64,000 nucleotides of DNA from NCBI GenBank assembly GCA_946002055.1, contig CAMFYL010000005.1, positions 42,651 to 106,650 of the forward strand. The letters run 5' to 3'. A program made the position numbers and the translations under genes. The notes beneath the pieces were generated by a model that saw nothing but the letters and a program-made list of their open reading frames with translations, made no database searches and was not told the origin of the DNA. Source of the stretch: an uncultured Roseburia sp. (lineage in GTDB: Bacteria; Bacillota; Clostridia; Lachnospirales; Lachnospiraceae). This document shows, piece by piece, positions 26,915 to 35,797 of the stretch; within the stretch, counting starts at the first letter, position 1; every line of letters starts with the position of its first letter.

Positions 26915-28666
26915 TTACTGATATCTTTCTATTATTTTCTTGGATTTCTCTGACAACTCAAAATTGGGTTTGTCGTTAATCTCATATGCCAAAGAATTTG
27001 TTGTCTCTTTGACCTTCGTTAACATACCTTCCGTAGACAATAACGCATCAACGCATCGTTGGTATGATTTCTCATCCTTCTGTTTCTTATACTGCTTTGC
27101 ACCATCATCCATCATCATTACAAAATCATCATACACTTCCGTGCGATATTTTTGGACCATCAGACTGTGTTTCTTATACTCTAACACATCCAAATACTCG
27201 CCCCGCTCCGCTGCGCACAACGCCATCACATCCAACGCCGGAGCATTGTCCGGATACAACTCCAAGGTCTGTTGGGCACGCTCTTCGTATTCTTCCGCTG
27301 TCTCAGCTGCAACCAGAAATCTCTCTTGAGCACGCAAACTCCATGGATAAATGGAGACAGATGCCTCGTAGGCACCGGACTGGTAGAATTTATTAGCAAT
27401 ACCTAACCAGCCAGCCAATCCAACAAATACCACAAAAAATGCTATCATACAAGGTTTTATTGCCGCGAGCTTATCAAACTCCAGTGCCTTGATATTTCCC
27501 TCATCCCATTTCATGCAAAGAAGAAAAATCCAGACCATCACCATATATTGCAAATCAAAATCCATCATCATATGGAGGCCAAAGAATATCAATATCCATC
27601 TGCGGTATCCCTTAACTTTGGTCAACTGGTAGATAAAAAGAATAATAAACCCAATGGCAAAAAGCACTCCAAAATCCAATGCCATCTGTAGCCATTCATT
27701 GTGTATGTACTGTGTCTCATACACACCTGTTTGCGCTTTCCCTTGGAGATAGTAATATCCCATATATCCCAGACCCATTGGGTTCTTCCAAAGCATCTGA
27801 AGGCCATCCTTCCAATAAAGTATTCTTCCCAGAAATGTAGAACTATGTAGAGATGTTGTCATAAAACGACCAATACCGCTCATATTGCCTGTCAACAAAA
27901 CATAAGCAACCACTGCAACCACACCCAAAACAACCATTCCGCCATAAAAGAGGCGAACCTTTTTCTGGGAAATGATAAACAGCAACATCGCAATGCCTGT
28001 AAGAATAAACGTGGTGCGGCTACCTGACCACAATATTCCAATTAGAAGAACCACCGGATATCCATATTCTTTTGCCAAATCCATCCAGTTCTTGTTCTTT
28101 TTGTCTTCTATTTCCGGTCGGATTTTCACTGTTACAATAATAAGTGCAATCAACAAATATAGTGCAAAGGTATTGGCATACTGAAAAAATCCTCCCATTC
28201 TGCTGTTGTTGAACACGATATCTGCCGCACTCCCCATGGTATACATCAATGCTGAAACAAGCGTCATAATAACTGCAACATTGGGTATCACATCAAAAGC
28301 CATATCCTTATGTTCCTGTGGCAGTTGCATGATCAAAAGCACCCACAAGGCCATACAAACAATTCTAAGGAGTCCATACACTGCCTCCCCATGAAGCATT
28401 CCTATAAACACAGATAGTACCGAAAAAGCTAACATGACGCATCCCGTCACGCTTCCCGCATTCCAATATAGCCTCAGTTCACGATTACGAATGCTCACCA
28501 CCAACAAAATCCCAAAAACTACTACGGACGCCCATAGGCTTTGATACTCCCGGAACAAGCCCATCCAAAACGGACCAATTACCATAAGATAACACAATGG
28601 ATTACTGTATGGATCCGTGCCGTTTATCGCAATACTCTTCTGCTGTCTTTTTTTGTTTTTCCCCAT
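26915..28666 (-). CDS. O-antigen ligase-like (Wzy/WaaL-type) membrane protein
   Basis: A 583-residue protein with about eleven membrane segments in the first 430 residues and a soluble helical C-terminus. The Wzy_C-like signature is LLIGILWSGSRTTFILTGIAMLLF, followed by a large loop (SGIGRFMTTSLHSSTFLGRILYWKDGLQMLWKNPMGLGYM) and YIHNEWLQMALDFG, a common feature of these polymerases/ligases. The C-terminal part (residues about 440-560) looks like TPR repeats (AYEASVSIYPWSLRAQERFL, ALDVMALCAAERGEYLDVLEY). It probably joins cell-surface polysaccharide units; substrate unknown. Confidence 0.78.
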   Translation of the reverse strand: MGKNKKRQQKSIAINGTDPYSNPLCYLMVIGPFWMGLFREYQSLWASVVVFGILLVVSIRNRELRLYWNAGSVTGCVMLAFSVLSVFIGMLHGEAVYGLLRIVCMALWVLLIMQLPQEHKDMAFDVIPNVAVIMTLVSALMYTMGSAADIVFNNSRMGGFFQYANTFALYLLIALIIVTVKIRPEIEDKKNKNWMDLAKEYGYPVVLLIGILWSGSRTTFILTGIAMLLFIISQKKVRLFYGGMVVLGVVAVVAYVLLTGNMSGIGRFMTTSLHSSTFLGRILYWKDGLQMLWKNPMGLGYMGYYYLQGKAQTGVYETQYIHNEWLQMALDFGVLFAIGFIILFIYQLTKVKGYRRWILIFFGLHMMMDFDLQYMVMVWIFLLCMKWDEGNIKALEFDKLAAIKPCMIAFFVVFVGLAGWLGIANKFYQSGAYEASVSIYPWSLRAQERFLVAAETAEEYEERAQQTLELYPDNAPALDVMALCAAERGEYLDVLEYKKHSLMVQKYRTEVYDDFVMMMDDGAKQYKKQKDEKSYQRCVDALLSTEGMLTKVKETTNSLAYEINDKPNFELSEKSKKIIERYQ

Positions 28667-28734
28667 AATGTAATACTTTTCCTCTTTATCTTTTTGCTTT
28701 CATTATAACATCATCACATATTGTATTTAAACCC

Positions 28735-28772
28735 AAAAAAGCTATCACCTCGTTATGATGTGATAGCTTTTT
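28735..28772. terminator. Bidirectional terminator downstream of the secreted-protein gene
   Basis: Stem GCTATCAC / GTGATAGC (28741-28767) between an A tract and a T tract. Confidence 0.85.
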
Positions 28773-28808
28773 GTTATATTATTGTGGGTCTTAATATTTT
28801 TCTATGTA

Positions 28809-29465
28809 TTATTCACCCATCTTTGGAGACTTGGTTTCCGCACCTGTAAGCACCTGCTGTGGTGTCATAGTTGTCTTCTCAACGGAATATTTACCATCAG
28901 TTTTCAAATACTTTTCACTTATATTCAATACTGAAATCATAATTGGTGAATAAGAATTAAAGTTGATGGTAATACATCCATTCTCATCAATCTCTGGCAA
29001 TTTATCCATCTGCTCCCACTTTTGAGTTGTGGTATTGTAATGAGATGCAACCACCAAATGACCTTTATAGCCTTTAGCATTATCTCCCAATGCTAAGGTA
29101 ACCTGACCCGATTTAACACCCTGTACATCAAAAATCTGTCTAGCCAAAACTTTTACTGTAGTATTCATTTCAGGCTTTACGCTCTTCTGAATATCCTGTG
29201 TAACAACATTAGCAACATATTCGCTATTATCATATGCACTAGCAATGATTTTCTCATCTGTAATCTCTGCAATTGTAATTTTGTCAGCGTTTGGAACACC
29301 AGCAGGAACTTTAACCTTGAAATACACGCCAATCTTCATATCGGCAATCTTCTCAGCAGCAGTAAGTTCCTTCACACTACGATTCGCTGCCATAGCAGTA
29401 AATGTAGCCCCCAACATCATAATTGCCATTAAAGCAACAGCAATAAATCTCTTTGTATTTTTCAT
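28809..29465 (-). CDS. Secreted protein of unknown function with SPKMGE C-terminus
   Basis: A 218-residue protein with a clear signal peptide (MKNTKRFIAVALMAIMMLGA, cleavage probably after TAMA). The mature part is mostly beta (KIGVYFKVKVPAG, GQVTLALGDNAKGYKGHLVVASHY, CITINFNSYSPIMISVLN). The last residues, TKSPKMGE, resemble the SPKTG sorting motif of clostridial sortases but with Met for Thr and no hydrophobic tail. It has a GGAGGA site and a terminator, and lies beside a LytR-CpsA-Psr protein and a class B sortase. Confidence 0.75.
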   Translation of the reverse strand: MKNTKRFIAVALMAIMMLGATFTAMAANRSVKELTAAEKIADMKIGVYFKVKVPAGVPNADKITIAEITDEKIIASAYDNSEYVANVVTQDIQKSVKPEMNTTVKVLARQIFDVQGVKSGQVTLALGDNAKGYKGHLVVASHYNTTTQKWEQMDKLPEIDENGCITINFNSYSPIMISVLNISEKYLKTDGKYSVEKTTMTPQQVLTGAETKSPKMGE

Positions 29466-29555
29466 CTTCTTCCTCCTTTAAAACGCAAGTTCCCACAATT
29501 AATATGCAAACTGCATTTTATACCCTAATGTCATTTTTGTCAAGTTTGCCCAAAA

Positions 29556-30611
29556 TTATTTTAATTCTTCAAAATATATTGGCAAAATCATCTGTACTAA
29601 TTGTTCCTTGTCCACATGATATTGATCATATTCCCCTACGTGCATTTCTTCTCCCGGGATTCGCATCACACTGTCCTTTGGGATTTCTGCATTTATTGCA
29701 TACTGCCCCAATGTGACATATTCTTTTGGTTCGATGTCCGTAGTCATATAGTCTTTCAAATCACTTACGATAGATAAGATAATCTTAGGGTCCTTTTTTA
29801 CTTTCTTTTTTGCAGAGGATATAAAAGCGTCAAAGAAATCTCGTTGCCTTTTCATTCTTATCAGATTTGTAGAATTGTGTTCCGTGTCACGATAATGAAC
29901 AAATTCGTAAGCACGAGCACCATCCATAGTAACAGTCTCTCCCTTACGGTATTTTACCCAAACCTCCTCACCAGGTACTTCATTATAATCCGGAACATCA
30001 TAGTCTTCTGACATTGTAATGGAGACTCCGCCAATATCATCCACAAGTGCTTGTATTCCTCCCATACTAAGCGCCACATAATAATCAATAGGTATCCCCA
30101 GTAAATCTTCCACGCATTTTCTAGATAATTCAGCTCCTACCTGGCTTGATTTTGCATTAGCATACTGAAGACATATCTGTGCCTCTTTCGTAGGAAATGC
30201 GGGGTCCTGTTTCTCCCGCAAATCGATCGTTGTCATAGTTTCTCTTGGAATCGTCACAATATATGCCTGCCGAGTAGTTTTATCATAACTCACCACACAC
30301 ATCATATCCGATTGACCATTATATCCTATCTCTTTTTTTTCGTTCTCGATAGTGCCCCGTAAATCAATCCCCAAGACCAGAATGGATATCACATCATCTT
30401 TTTGTATATACGTTTTGCCATCCACCTCAATGCTATTATGATTGAGAAGCAATTCTTTGCGAGCATTGTCCTTCTTTATCCACCAAAACACTATGCAGGC
30501 AATAACACAAATACATACAATTACGACAATATTAATCACTACCTGTCTGCGGTATCTGGCATCATTCTGCCACCGCTCTATCATATCCGAAACCCATTTA
30601 TTTTTTTTCAT
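29556..30611 (-). CDS. LytR-CpsA-Psr (LCP) family protein
   Basis: LCP proteins transfer glycopolymers from lipid carriers to peptidoglycan at the outer membrane face. The 351-residue protein has one N-terminal membrane helix (QVVINIVVIVCICVIACIVFW), then the LCP domain: ISILVLGIDLRGTIE, QSDMMCVVSYDKTTRQAY, TIPRETMTTIDL (conserved Arg), GGIQALVDDIGGVSITM and GARAYEFVHYRDTEHNSTNLIRMKRQRDFF with catalytic-site Arg/Asp residues. It overlaps the sortase stop by 14 bases and so is probably co-translated with it. Confidence 0.9.
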   Translation of the reverse strand: MKKNKWVSDMIERWQNDARYRRQVVINIVVIVCICVIACIVFWWIKKDNARKELLLNHNSIEVDGKTYIQKDDVISILVLGIDLRGTIENEKKEIGYNGQSDMMCVVSYDKTTRQAYIVTIPRETMTTIDLREKQDPAFPTKEAQICLQYANAKSSQVGAELSRKCVEDLLGIPIDYYVALSMGGIQALVDDIGGVSITMSEDYDVPDYNEVPGEEVWVKYRKGETVTMDGARAYEFVHYRDTEHNSTNLIRMKRQRDFFDAFISSAKKKVKKDPKIILSIVSDLKDYMTTDIEPKEYVTLGQYAINAEIPKDSVMRIPGEEMHVGEYDQYHVDKEQLVQMILPIYFEELK

Positions 30612-31347
30612 AATCTAATGTATCTGTCAAATATCCAACAACAATATATCTATTATTCTCCATACCTGCCGGCATGCAGGTAAACAATGTACACAGCTTT
30701 GTGTCCCCTGTAATTTCTGTGCCTTCCTTATAATGGCTGTAACTATTCTCAATTTTCTGAAGGTCTGTAATAAAATTCATATTTCCTTCTTTGGTAGAGA
30801 AATTATACTTTACCATCAAATGCTCATCATCAATACAGGCAGCCGCAAAAACTTTGTAGGTAAATCTGTGTTCCGGCGTGTACACATAAAATTCGCGGTC
30901 TTTTTTAAAGAACTTCTCATCCTCAAATTTGTGCAATGTATGGAACATTGTGCCATTCTTCATATTGTGACCATAAAGAATTGTATTATTGTCCGAAAAA
31001 TCCTGTGAATTAATCGGTTCTGTGTAGATTACACCCGGCAATCCTTCCGTACCGTCAATCTGGTGGTTTGCGTAGTATTCAGCATCTCCTTCACGCTGGA
31101 GGACAGGATATGAAATATCTGTATCCGGCACTTCGATGTAGGCATACACCTCTTCGTTTTGTTGCTTCCACTCATCAAAGTCAATCGGACATGTCTCTGT
31201 TTTTTTGCTTGACACATGTTTCACATTAGATTTTGATTTACCTGTCACAGCAATTCCCACAGCCACCACGACAACAATTAGCACAGCAGCGGCAACAATT
31301 GCCATAATCTTTTTCTTCTGTTCAAGATTCTTCCATTTTTCCAACAC
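30598..31347 (-). CDS. srtB: Class B sortase
   Basis: Membrane transpeptidase that anchors proteins to the wall. N-terminal membrane helix (IMAIVAAAVLIVVVVAVGIAV) then the sortase fold with the active residues visible: His in DNNTILYGHNMKNGTMFHTL, Cys in LCTLFTCMPAGMENNRYIVV (TLxTC) and the Arg just after. The FDEWKQQNEEVYAYIEVPDTDISYPVLQ opening is typical of class B. The start is a GTG after AGGAGGAGAG. The downstream genes suggest a surface-assembly group, but no candidate substrate with an intact sorting motif is in the window. Confidence 0.93.
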   Translation of the reverse strand: MLEKWKNLEQKKKIMAIVAAAVLIVVVVAVGIAVTGKSKSNVKHVSSKKTETCPIDFDEWKQQNEEVYAYIEVPDTDISYPVLQREGDAEYYANHQIDGTEGLPGVIYTEPINSQDFSDNNTILYGHNMKNGTMFHTLHKFEDEKFFKKDREFYVYTPEHRFTYKVFAAACIDDEHLMVKYNFSTKEGNMNFITDLQKIENSYSHYKEGTEITGDTKLCTLFTCMPAGMENNRYIVVGYLTDTLDYEKK

Positions 31348-31396
31348 TTTTACTCTCCTCCTACGTGTCTCATTTATTTACACTTGTTCTGTCTTA

Positions 31397-31942
31397 TTAT
31401 AGCATATCCTCCACATCATCGGTATACTCTTGCATAAACTCATAAATTTCCCGCTGATTGAATCCATTTCCCATTTCTTCTTCCATCATATTCATGAAAG
31501 TAGCATTGGAGAGCAACAGGGCATAACAGGTTACAAAAAGGATAACAGATATGGTTGCTGTCACAATACCGGCAACGGCCATTCCCTTGGTCTCGTATGA
31601 GACAATCTGGATAATACCAAAAATAATGGCAAGGATTGCCAGGATGATGTTGATACAACTGCAAAAACATAATAGAGAGATAATACCCAGCACCATAGAT
31701 GCGATACCAAAGCCAAGGCCAAGTTTCTTTCCTGATGCTCCGTACTTTGGTGTCTCCGGGCCAGCGTATGGGTTAGACTGCTGTGGGTTTTCATACGGAT
31801 TGTCCTGACCCTGTGTATTGTTTATGTTCTGCTCTGGCTCACTGTAAGGATTCTGGTTCTCAGCATCGCCACCATAATTCAAATTCTCATTTACGTTATA
31901 GGTTGTATTTTCGTTCTCGTCTACAAACATATCATCGTTCAT
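31397..31942 (-). CDS. DUF4190 domain-containing membrane protein
   Basis: A 181-residue protein. The first 75 or so residues are Asn/Gln/Pro-rich and probably disordered (NENTTYNVNENLNYGGDAEN), followed by two hydrophobic hairpins (LGFGIASMVLGIISLLCFCSCINIILAILAIIFGII and GMAVAGIVTATISVILFVTCYALLL), the usual DUF4190 layout, and an acidic tail. The start is the ATG at 31942 (MNDDMFVDENEN), preceded by GGAGAGG. The function is unknown. It precedes srtB by about 50 bases. Confidence 0.72.
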   Translation of the reverse strand: MNDDMFVDENENTTYNVNENLNYGGDAENQNPYSEPEQNINNTQGQDNPYENPQQSNPYAGPETPKYGASGKKLGLGFGIASMVLGIISLLCFCSCINIILAILAIIFGIIQIVSYETKGMAVAGIVTATISVILFVTCYALLLSNATFMNMMEEEMGNGFNQREIYEFMQEYTDDVEDML

Positions 31943-31994
31943 TGTGCTTCTCCTCTCGATGCAAAACAAATTTCCTACATCTTACCACGAATCA

Positions 31995-32023
31995 TTTCAT
32001 TTTGCTATAGAAAGGATTATAAT
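31995..32023 (+). promoter_or_regulatory. Candidate promoter of the nicotinate phosphoribosyltransferase gene
   Basis: TTTCAT (31995-32000), 17-base spacer, TATAAT (32018-32023). The -10 overlaps an upstream in-frame ATG at 32022, which argues for the start at 32064. Confidence 0.5.
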
Positions 32024-32063
32024 GGTTACACTAAATTTACGTTGGGAAAGGGTGGAAAATCCA

Positions 32064-33512
32064 ATGAGTACATTAAATTTGACCTTGCTGACAGATTTGT
32101 ATGAAATGACTATGATGCAGGGATATTTTAAGAGTAACAATAACAGAACCGTTATCTTTGACGCATTTTACCGCAGCAATCCATCTGACGGAGGGTATGC
32201 CATCTGCGCCGGAGTGGAGCAGGTCATTGACTATATCGAGAATCTGCATTTTGAAGCGGAGGATATCAACTATCTGCGTTCCTTGAAGATTTTTGATGAA
32301 GATTTTCTTGAATATTTGGCAAACTTTAAGTTTTCCGGAGATATCTATGCCATTATGGAGGGAAGTGTGATTTTCCCACGAGAGCCCCTCATTAAAGTGG
32401 TGGCGCCTATTATGGAGGCACAGCTCATTGAGACCGCCATCCTGAACATTATAAACCACCAGTGTCTCATCGCCACCAAGGCTTCCCGGGTTTGCTATGC
32501 CGCCGAAGGTGACGGGGTGATGGAGTTCGGTCTTCGCCGTGCCCAGGGACCAGACTCCGGAACATACGGAGCAAGAGCTGCCATCATCGGTGGCTGTAAG
32601 GGAACCTCCAACGTTCTGGCAGGTCAATTATTTGATGTACCGGTACTTGGCACCCATGCCCACAGTTGGATTATGAGTTTTCCGGATGAGTACACCGCTT
32701 TTAAGACATACGCAAAATTGTATCCATCTGCCTGCACACTTTTGGTAGATACTTACGACACCTTAAGGTCCGGTATTCCAAATGCCATTAAGGTATTCAC
32801 CGAGATGCGAGAAGAAGGTATAGAACTTACTCATTACGGCATTCGTATGGATAGTGGAGATTTGGCTTACCTGTCGAAGGAAGCCCGTAAGATGCTGGAT
32901 GATGCAGGATTTTCAGATGCTGTAATTTCTGCTTCCAACGATTTGGACGAGTATTTGATTCAAAGTCTAAAGAGTCAGGGAGCAACCATCACCTCTTGGG
33001 GTGTTGGCACACATCTCATTACCTCCAAGGATTGCCCTGCCTTCGGCGGTGTGTACAAGCTGGCCGCTATTCAATCTGAGGATGGATCCTTTATCCCAAA
33101 GATTAAGTTGTCTGAAAACACGGAGAAAGTAACCAATCCCGGCAACAAGACCATCTATCGCATTTATGATAACGACAGCAATAAAATAAAAGCAGATTTA
33201 ATTTGTCTTGACGGAGAGGTATTTGACGAAAATGAGGACATGAAGCTCTTCGACCCCAATGAGCCTTGGAAAAAGACCACCCTACCCGGCGGTTCATATC
33301 ATATGAAAGAGTTACTTGTGAAAGTCATCGAGAAGGGACAGCGTGTCTACACTTCTCCTTCCGTACTTGAGATTCGGGATTATTGCAACAGGGAAAAGGA
33401 AACTCTCTGGGAGGAGAATAAGCGTTTTGTAAATCCTTCTAAAATTCACGTGGACTTATCTCAGAAGCTATACGATATGAAACAAGAGTTGTTAAATGAA
33501 ATTAGCCAATAA
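32064..33512 (+). CDS. pncB: Nicotinate phosphoribosyltransferase
   Basis: Makes nicotinate mononucleotide from nicotinate, PRPP and ATP in NAD salvage. Seen: LTLLTDLYEMTMMQGYF at the N-terminus, the catalytic-region FGLRRAQGPDSGTYGARAAI, GTHAHSWIMSFPDEYTAF, LLVDTYDTLRSGIPNAI and SASNDLDEYLI. At 482 residues it is of normal length. I chose the ATG at 32064, which follows AAGGGTGG and opens directly into the family start; longer frames begin before or on the promoter. It is one of few plus-strand genes here. Confidence 0.94.
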   Translation: MSTLNLTLLTDLYEMTMMQGYFKSNNNRTVIFDAFYRSNPSDGGYAICAGVEQVIDYIENLHFEAEDINYLRSLKIFDEDFLEYLANFKFSGDIYAIMEGSVIFPREPLIKVVAPIMEAQLIETAILNIINHQCLIATKASRVCYAAEGDGVMEFGLRRAQGPDSGTYGARAAIIGGCKGTSNVLAGQLFDVPVLGTHAHSWIMSFPDEYTAFKTYAKLYPSACTLLVDTYDTLRSGIPNAIKVFTEMREEGIELTHYGIRMDSGDLAYLSKEARKMLDDAGFSDAVISASNDLDEYLIQSLKSQGATITSWGVGTHLITSKDCPAFGGVYKLAAIQSEDGSFIPKIKLSENTEKVTNPGNKTIYRIYDNDSNKIKADLICLDGEVFDENEDMKLFDPNEPWKKTTLPGGSYHMKELLVKVIEKGQRVYTSPSVLEIRDYCNREKETLWEENKRFVNPSKIHVDLSQKLYDMKQELLNEISQ

Positions 33513-33537
33513 AAAAGGGACGGTGACGCCGTCCCTA
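33511..33537 (-). terminator. Terminator fused to the glycosyltransferase stop codon
   Basis: Minus strand: the G of the TAG stop is the first base of stem GGGACGG / CCGTCCC, followed by TTTTTT. It therefore ends the glycosyltransferase transcript at once. Confidence 0.85.
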
Positions 33538-34551
33538 ATTAAATCCCATAAACTTCTGCGAAACCTGATATGCTTTTTTCGATAAATACCGGCCGAATCT
33601 GCCCGGCAAATTCATTGCATTTCCCAGAACACCCCAACGCAGGTGATGGTATGTACGGATATCTTTTTCTTTGATATATTTCCAAAGGTCTTTCACCTTT
33701 GCAATATTTTCCGGATCATCGGATATGTAGGCAAGGGATGTGGATACCACCGTAATGGTCTCTAAGAAAGAGAGCATGTACTCCCGCAGATGAACTTCTT
33801 CAATTTCCCACACATCATAAGCATCAAGCAAGCGGCGGTTGACATAGAGCTGCTGGTCCAAACGCTTGATCATGGTCTGCTCAGCAACGGACTGACCGTC
33901 CCTTCCAATGTAGTAGCGATAAAAATCCACATTCAGATAATACAATGTCTTTACGTAGGGAAGTGGCTCGTACACAAACACATTGTCCACATAAAAGGTA
34001 TGCTTAGGCAACGTTAGCTGGCACTGACGAAGCATCTCTGTACGATAAGTAACAGAGTGCATCAAAATCGAGAATCCCTTGATATTTCTCTTCATCTCTG
34101 ACCAGGTCATAATTTTACCTGATTCAAAAAGCAGGGAATAAATCATTCTTCTGCGTTTGTTCTCCGATACCTTTTCATAAACGTAGTTGGTCAAAAGCAT
34201 ATCCACTTCTTGGCCGTCTTCCACAAACTTTTGCAATGTGGCAAGCACTTCCATATAGGCATCTTCATCTACCCAGTCATCACTGTCCACAACCTTAAAG
34301 TATTTGCCTGTGGCATGAGCCAGTCCTGTATTGACCGCCCAACCGTGACCACCATTTTCCTGATGAACCACCTTGACAATGCCCGGATACTCTGCCGCAT
34401 AGCCCTCCGCAATTTCAGCGGTGCCATCTGTAGACCCATCATTTACAATAATAATTTCAACATCCTCGCCCCCCGGTAAAAGCGACTGGATGCACTTGTC
34501 CATATACTCTTGCGAATTATAGCAAGGAATGGCAAACGTCACTAATTTCAT
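33535..34551 (-). CDS. Glycosyltransferase family 2
   Basis: A 338-residue inverting GT-A enzyme. The N-terminal domain has the family pattern: VTFAIPCYNSQEYMDKCIQS, VEIIIVNDGSTDGTAEIAEG, HQENGGHGWAVNTGLAHATG, YFKVVDSDDWVDEDAY with the DxD-like metal site DSDD. No membrane segments are obvious, so it probably acts on the cytoplasmic side of a lipid- or protein-linked acceptor. The sugar and acceptor cannot be inferred. It stands alone between mutY and its own terminator. Confidence 0.88.
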   Translation of the reverse strand: MKLVTFAIPCYNSQEYMDKCIQSLLPGGEDVEIIIVNDGSTDGTAEIAEGYAAEYPGIVKVVHQENGGHGWAVNTGLAHATGKYFKVVDSDDWVDEDAYMEVLATLQKFVEDGQEVDMLLTNYVYEKVSENKRRRMIYSLLFESGKIMTWSEMKRNIKGFSILMHSVTYRTEMLRQCQLTLPKHTFYVDNVFVYEPLPYVKTLYYLNVDFYRYYIGRDGQSVAEQTMIKRLDQQLYVNRRLLDAYDVWEIEEVHLREYMLSFLETITVVSTSLAYISDDPENIAKVKDLWKYIKEKDIRTYHHLRWGVLGNAMNLPGRFGRYLSKKAYQVSQKFMGFN

Positions 34552-34612
34552 TCTAATTCTCCTTATCGGGCACTGAACGCGCCCTGTTTATTATACACAG
34601 AATTTCTACATT

Positions 34613-35719
34613 TTAGAAAGTATTTTTTTCAGGGCCATGGCTTAAGCTCACAAATTCCGTGTATTTTTCAAAGGCCGTTGGAATGGCAAATTCCTTCTGC
34701 ACCTGAGAAAGCTCCACCAATAAATAGTCCGATGGCAATGGCCCTTCAGCTGTCACATGATAGCTTTCCACATCTGCCACCTGCACCATATAGCCCTTCA
34801 TATGCCATTCAATATGGGAAAAAATGTGTTTCGCTTCCGGAAGTTCCTTGATTTGCAACGGTACTAATCCTTGTTCCCTGACAAAGGTTAGCACCTCCTC
34901 TTTTATCTGATACCCCGGCACATTGGGCAATTCATACAATCCGGCCAGGAGACCTTTTGCCGGTCGTTTCCCAAGTAAAATCTTTTCTCCATCTCGAATG
35001 AGGAGCACGGTTCTCTCCTCGATACGCCTAGCCTTCGCCTTTGTCTTTACCGGCAGTCTATCATAACTCTTATTGGCGCATGCCTTACAGCAAAATTGCC
35101 AAGGACACTGGTCACACTTTGGCTCTCCATTTGGAATGCACACAAGAGCGCCAATCTCCATCAATGCCTGGTTAAAATCCCCTGACGCCTCCGGCATAAT
35201 CTGTTTTATGGATGCCGCCACACTTTTCTTGGTACTTTCTTTTAGAATGTCTCTGTCATCCTCTGCCACTCTAGAGAGGATACGAAGCACGTTTCCATCC
35301 ACCGCCGGCACCCTTTCTGAAAATGCAATGGATGCAATGGCGCCTGCCGTATATGGTCCGATGCCGGGCAAAGATACAATTTCTTCATAAGTCTTTGGCA
35401 TCTCTCCGCCGTATTGCTCCACAATCACCTGCGCCGCCTTTTGCATATTGCGCACCCGATTGTAATAGCCGAGACCTTCCCAGAGCTTGAGTAAACGATC
35501 TTCCGGGTATTCCGCCAGTGCCTTAATGTCCGGCAAATGTTCCATAAACCTATGATAGTAGGGGATTACAGCCTCCACTCTGGTCTGCTGAAGCATAATT
35601 TCCGATACCCAGATGCCGTAAGGATTCCGCCCCTGTCGCCAAGGCAGATCTCTTTTATTTTCATAGAACCAGTTCAAGGCCGGCTCTACTAGAATACTAA
35701 GGTCAAATGTATCAATCAC
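34613..35719 (-). CDS. mutY: A/G-specific adenine glycosylase MutY
   Basis: Removes adenine mispaired with 8-oxoguanine. Seen: the catalytic Glu in SEIMLQQTRVEAVIPYYHRF, the helix-hairpin-helix VSLPGIGPYTAGAIASIAF, the Asp in VDGNVLRILSRV, an iron-sulfur Cys group (CIPNGEPKCDQCPWQFCC; the first spacing is one residue longer than usual), and a C-terminal NUDIX-like domain (LLGKRPAKGLLAGLYELPNV). I place the start at a GTG at 35719, preceded by CGGAGAAG, giving 368 residues. Confidence 0.92.
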   Translation of the reverse strand: MIDTFDLSILVEPALNWFYENKRDLPWRQGRNPYGIWVSEIMLQQTRVEAVIPYYHRFMEHLPDIKALAEYPEDRLLKLWEGLGYYNRVRNMQKAAQVIVEQYGGEMPKTYEEIVSLPGIGPYTAGAIASIAFSERVPAVDGNVLRILSRVAEDDRDILKESTKKSVAASIKQIMPEASGDFNQALMEIGALVCIPNGEPKCDQCPWQFCCKACANKSYDRLPVKTKAKARRIEERTVLLIRDGEKILLGKRPAKGLLAGLYELPNVPGYQIKEEVLTFVREQGLVPLQIKELPEAKHIFSHIEWHMKGYMVQVADVESYHVTAEGPLPSDYLLVELSQVQKEFAIPTAFEKYTEFVSLSHGPEKNTF

Positions 35720-35797
35720 GTAATTTCTTCTCCGTTTTTTTACCAAATAATGCTGGTTTCAAAACACCACATTCATACTATACAAGATGTTGTCTTG

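Noticed and set aside
31944..32063. Longer N-terminus for nicotinate phosphoribosyltransferase
   Set aside because: The extra codons overlap a likely promoter and do not match the family; start set at 32064.
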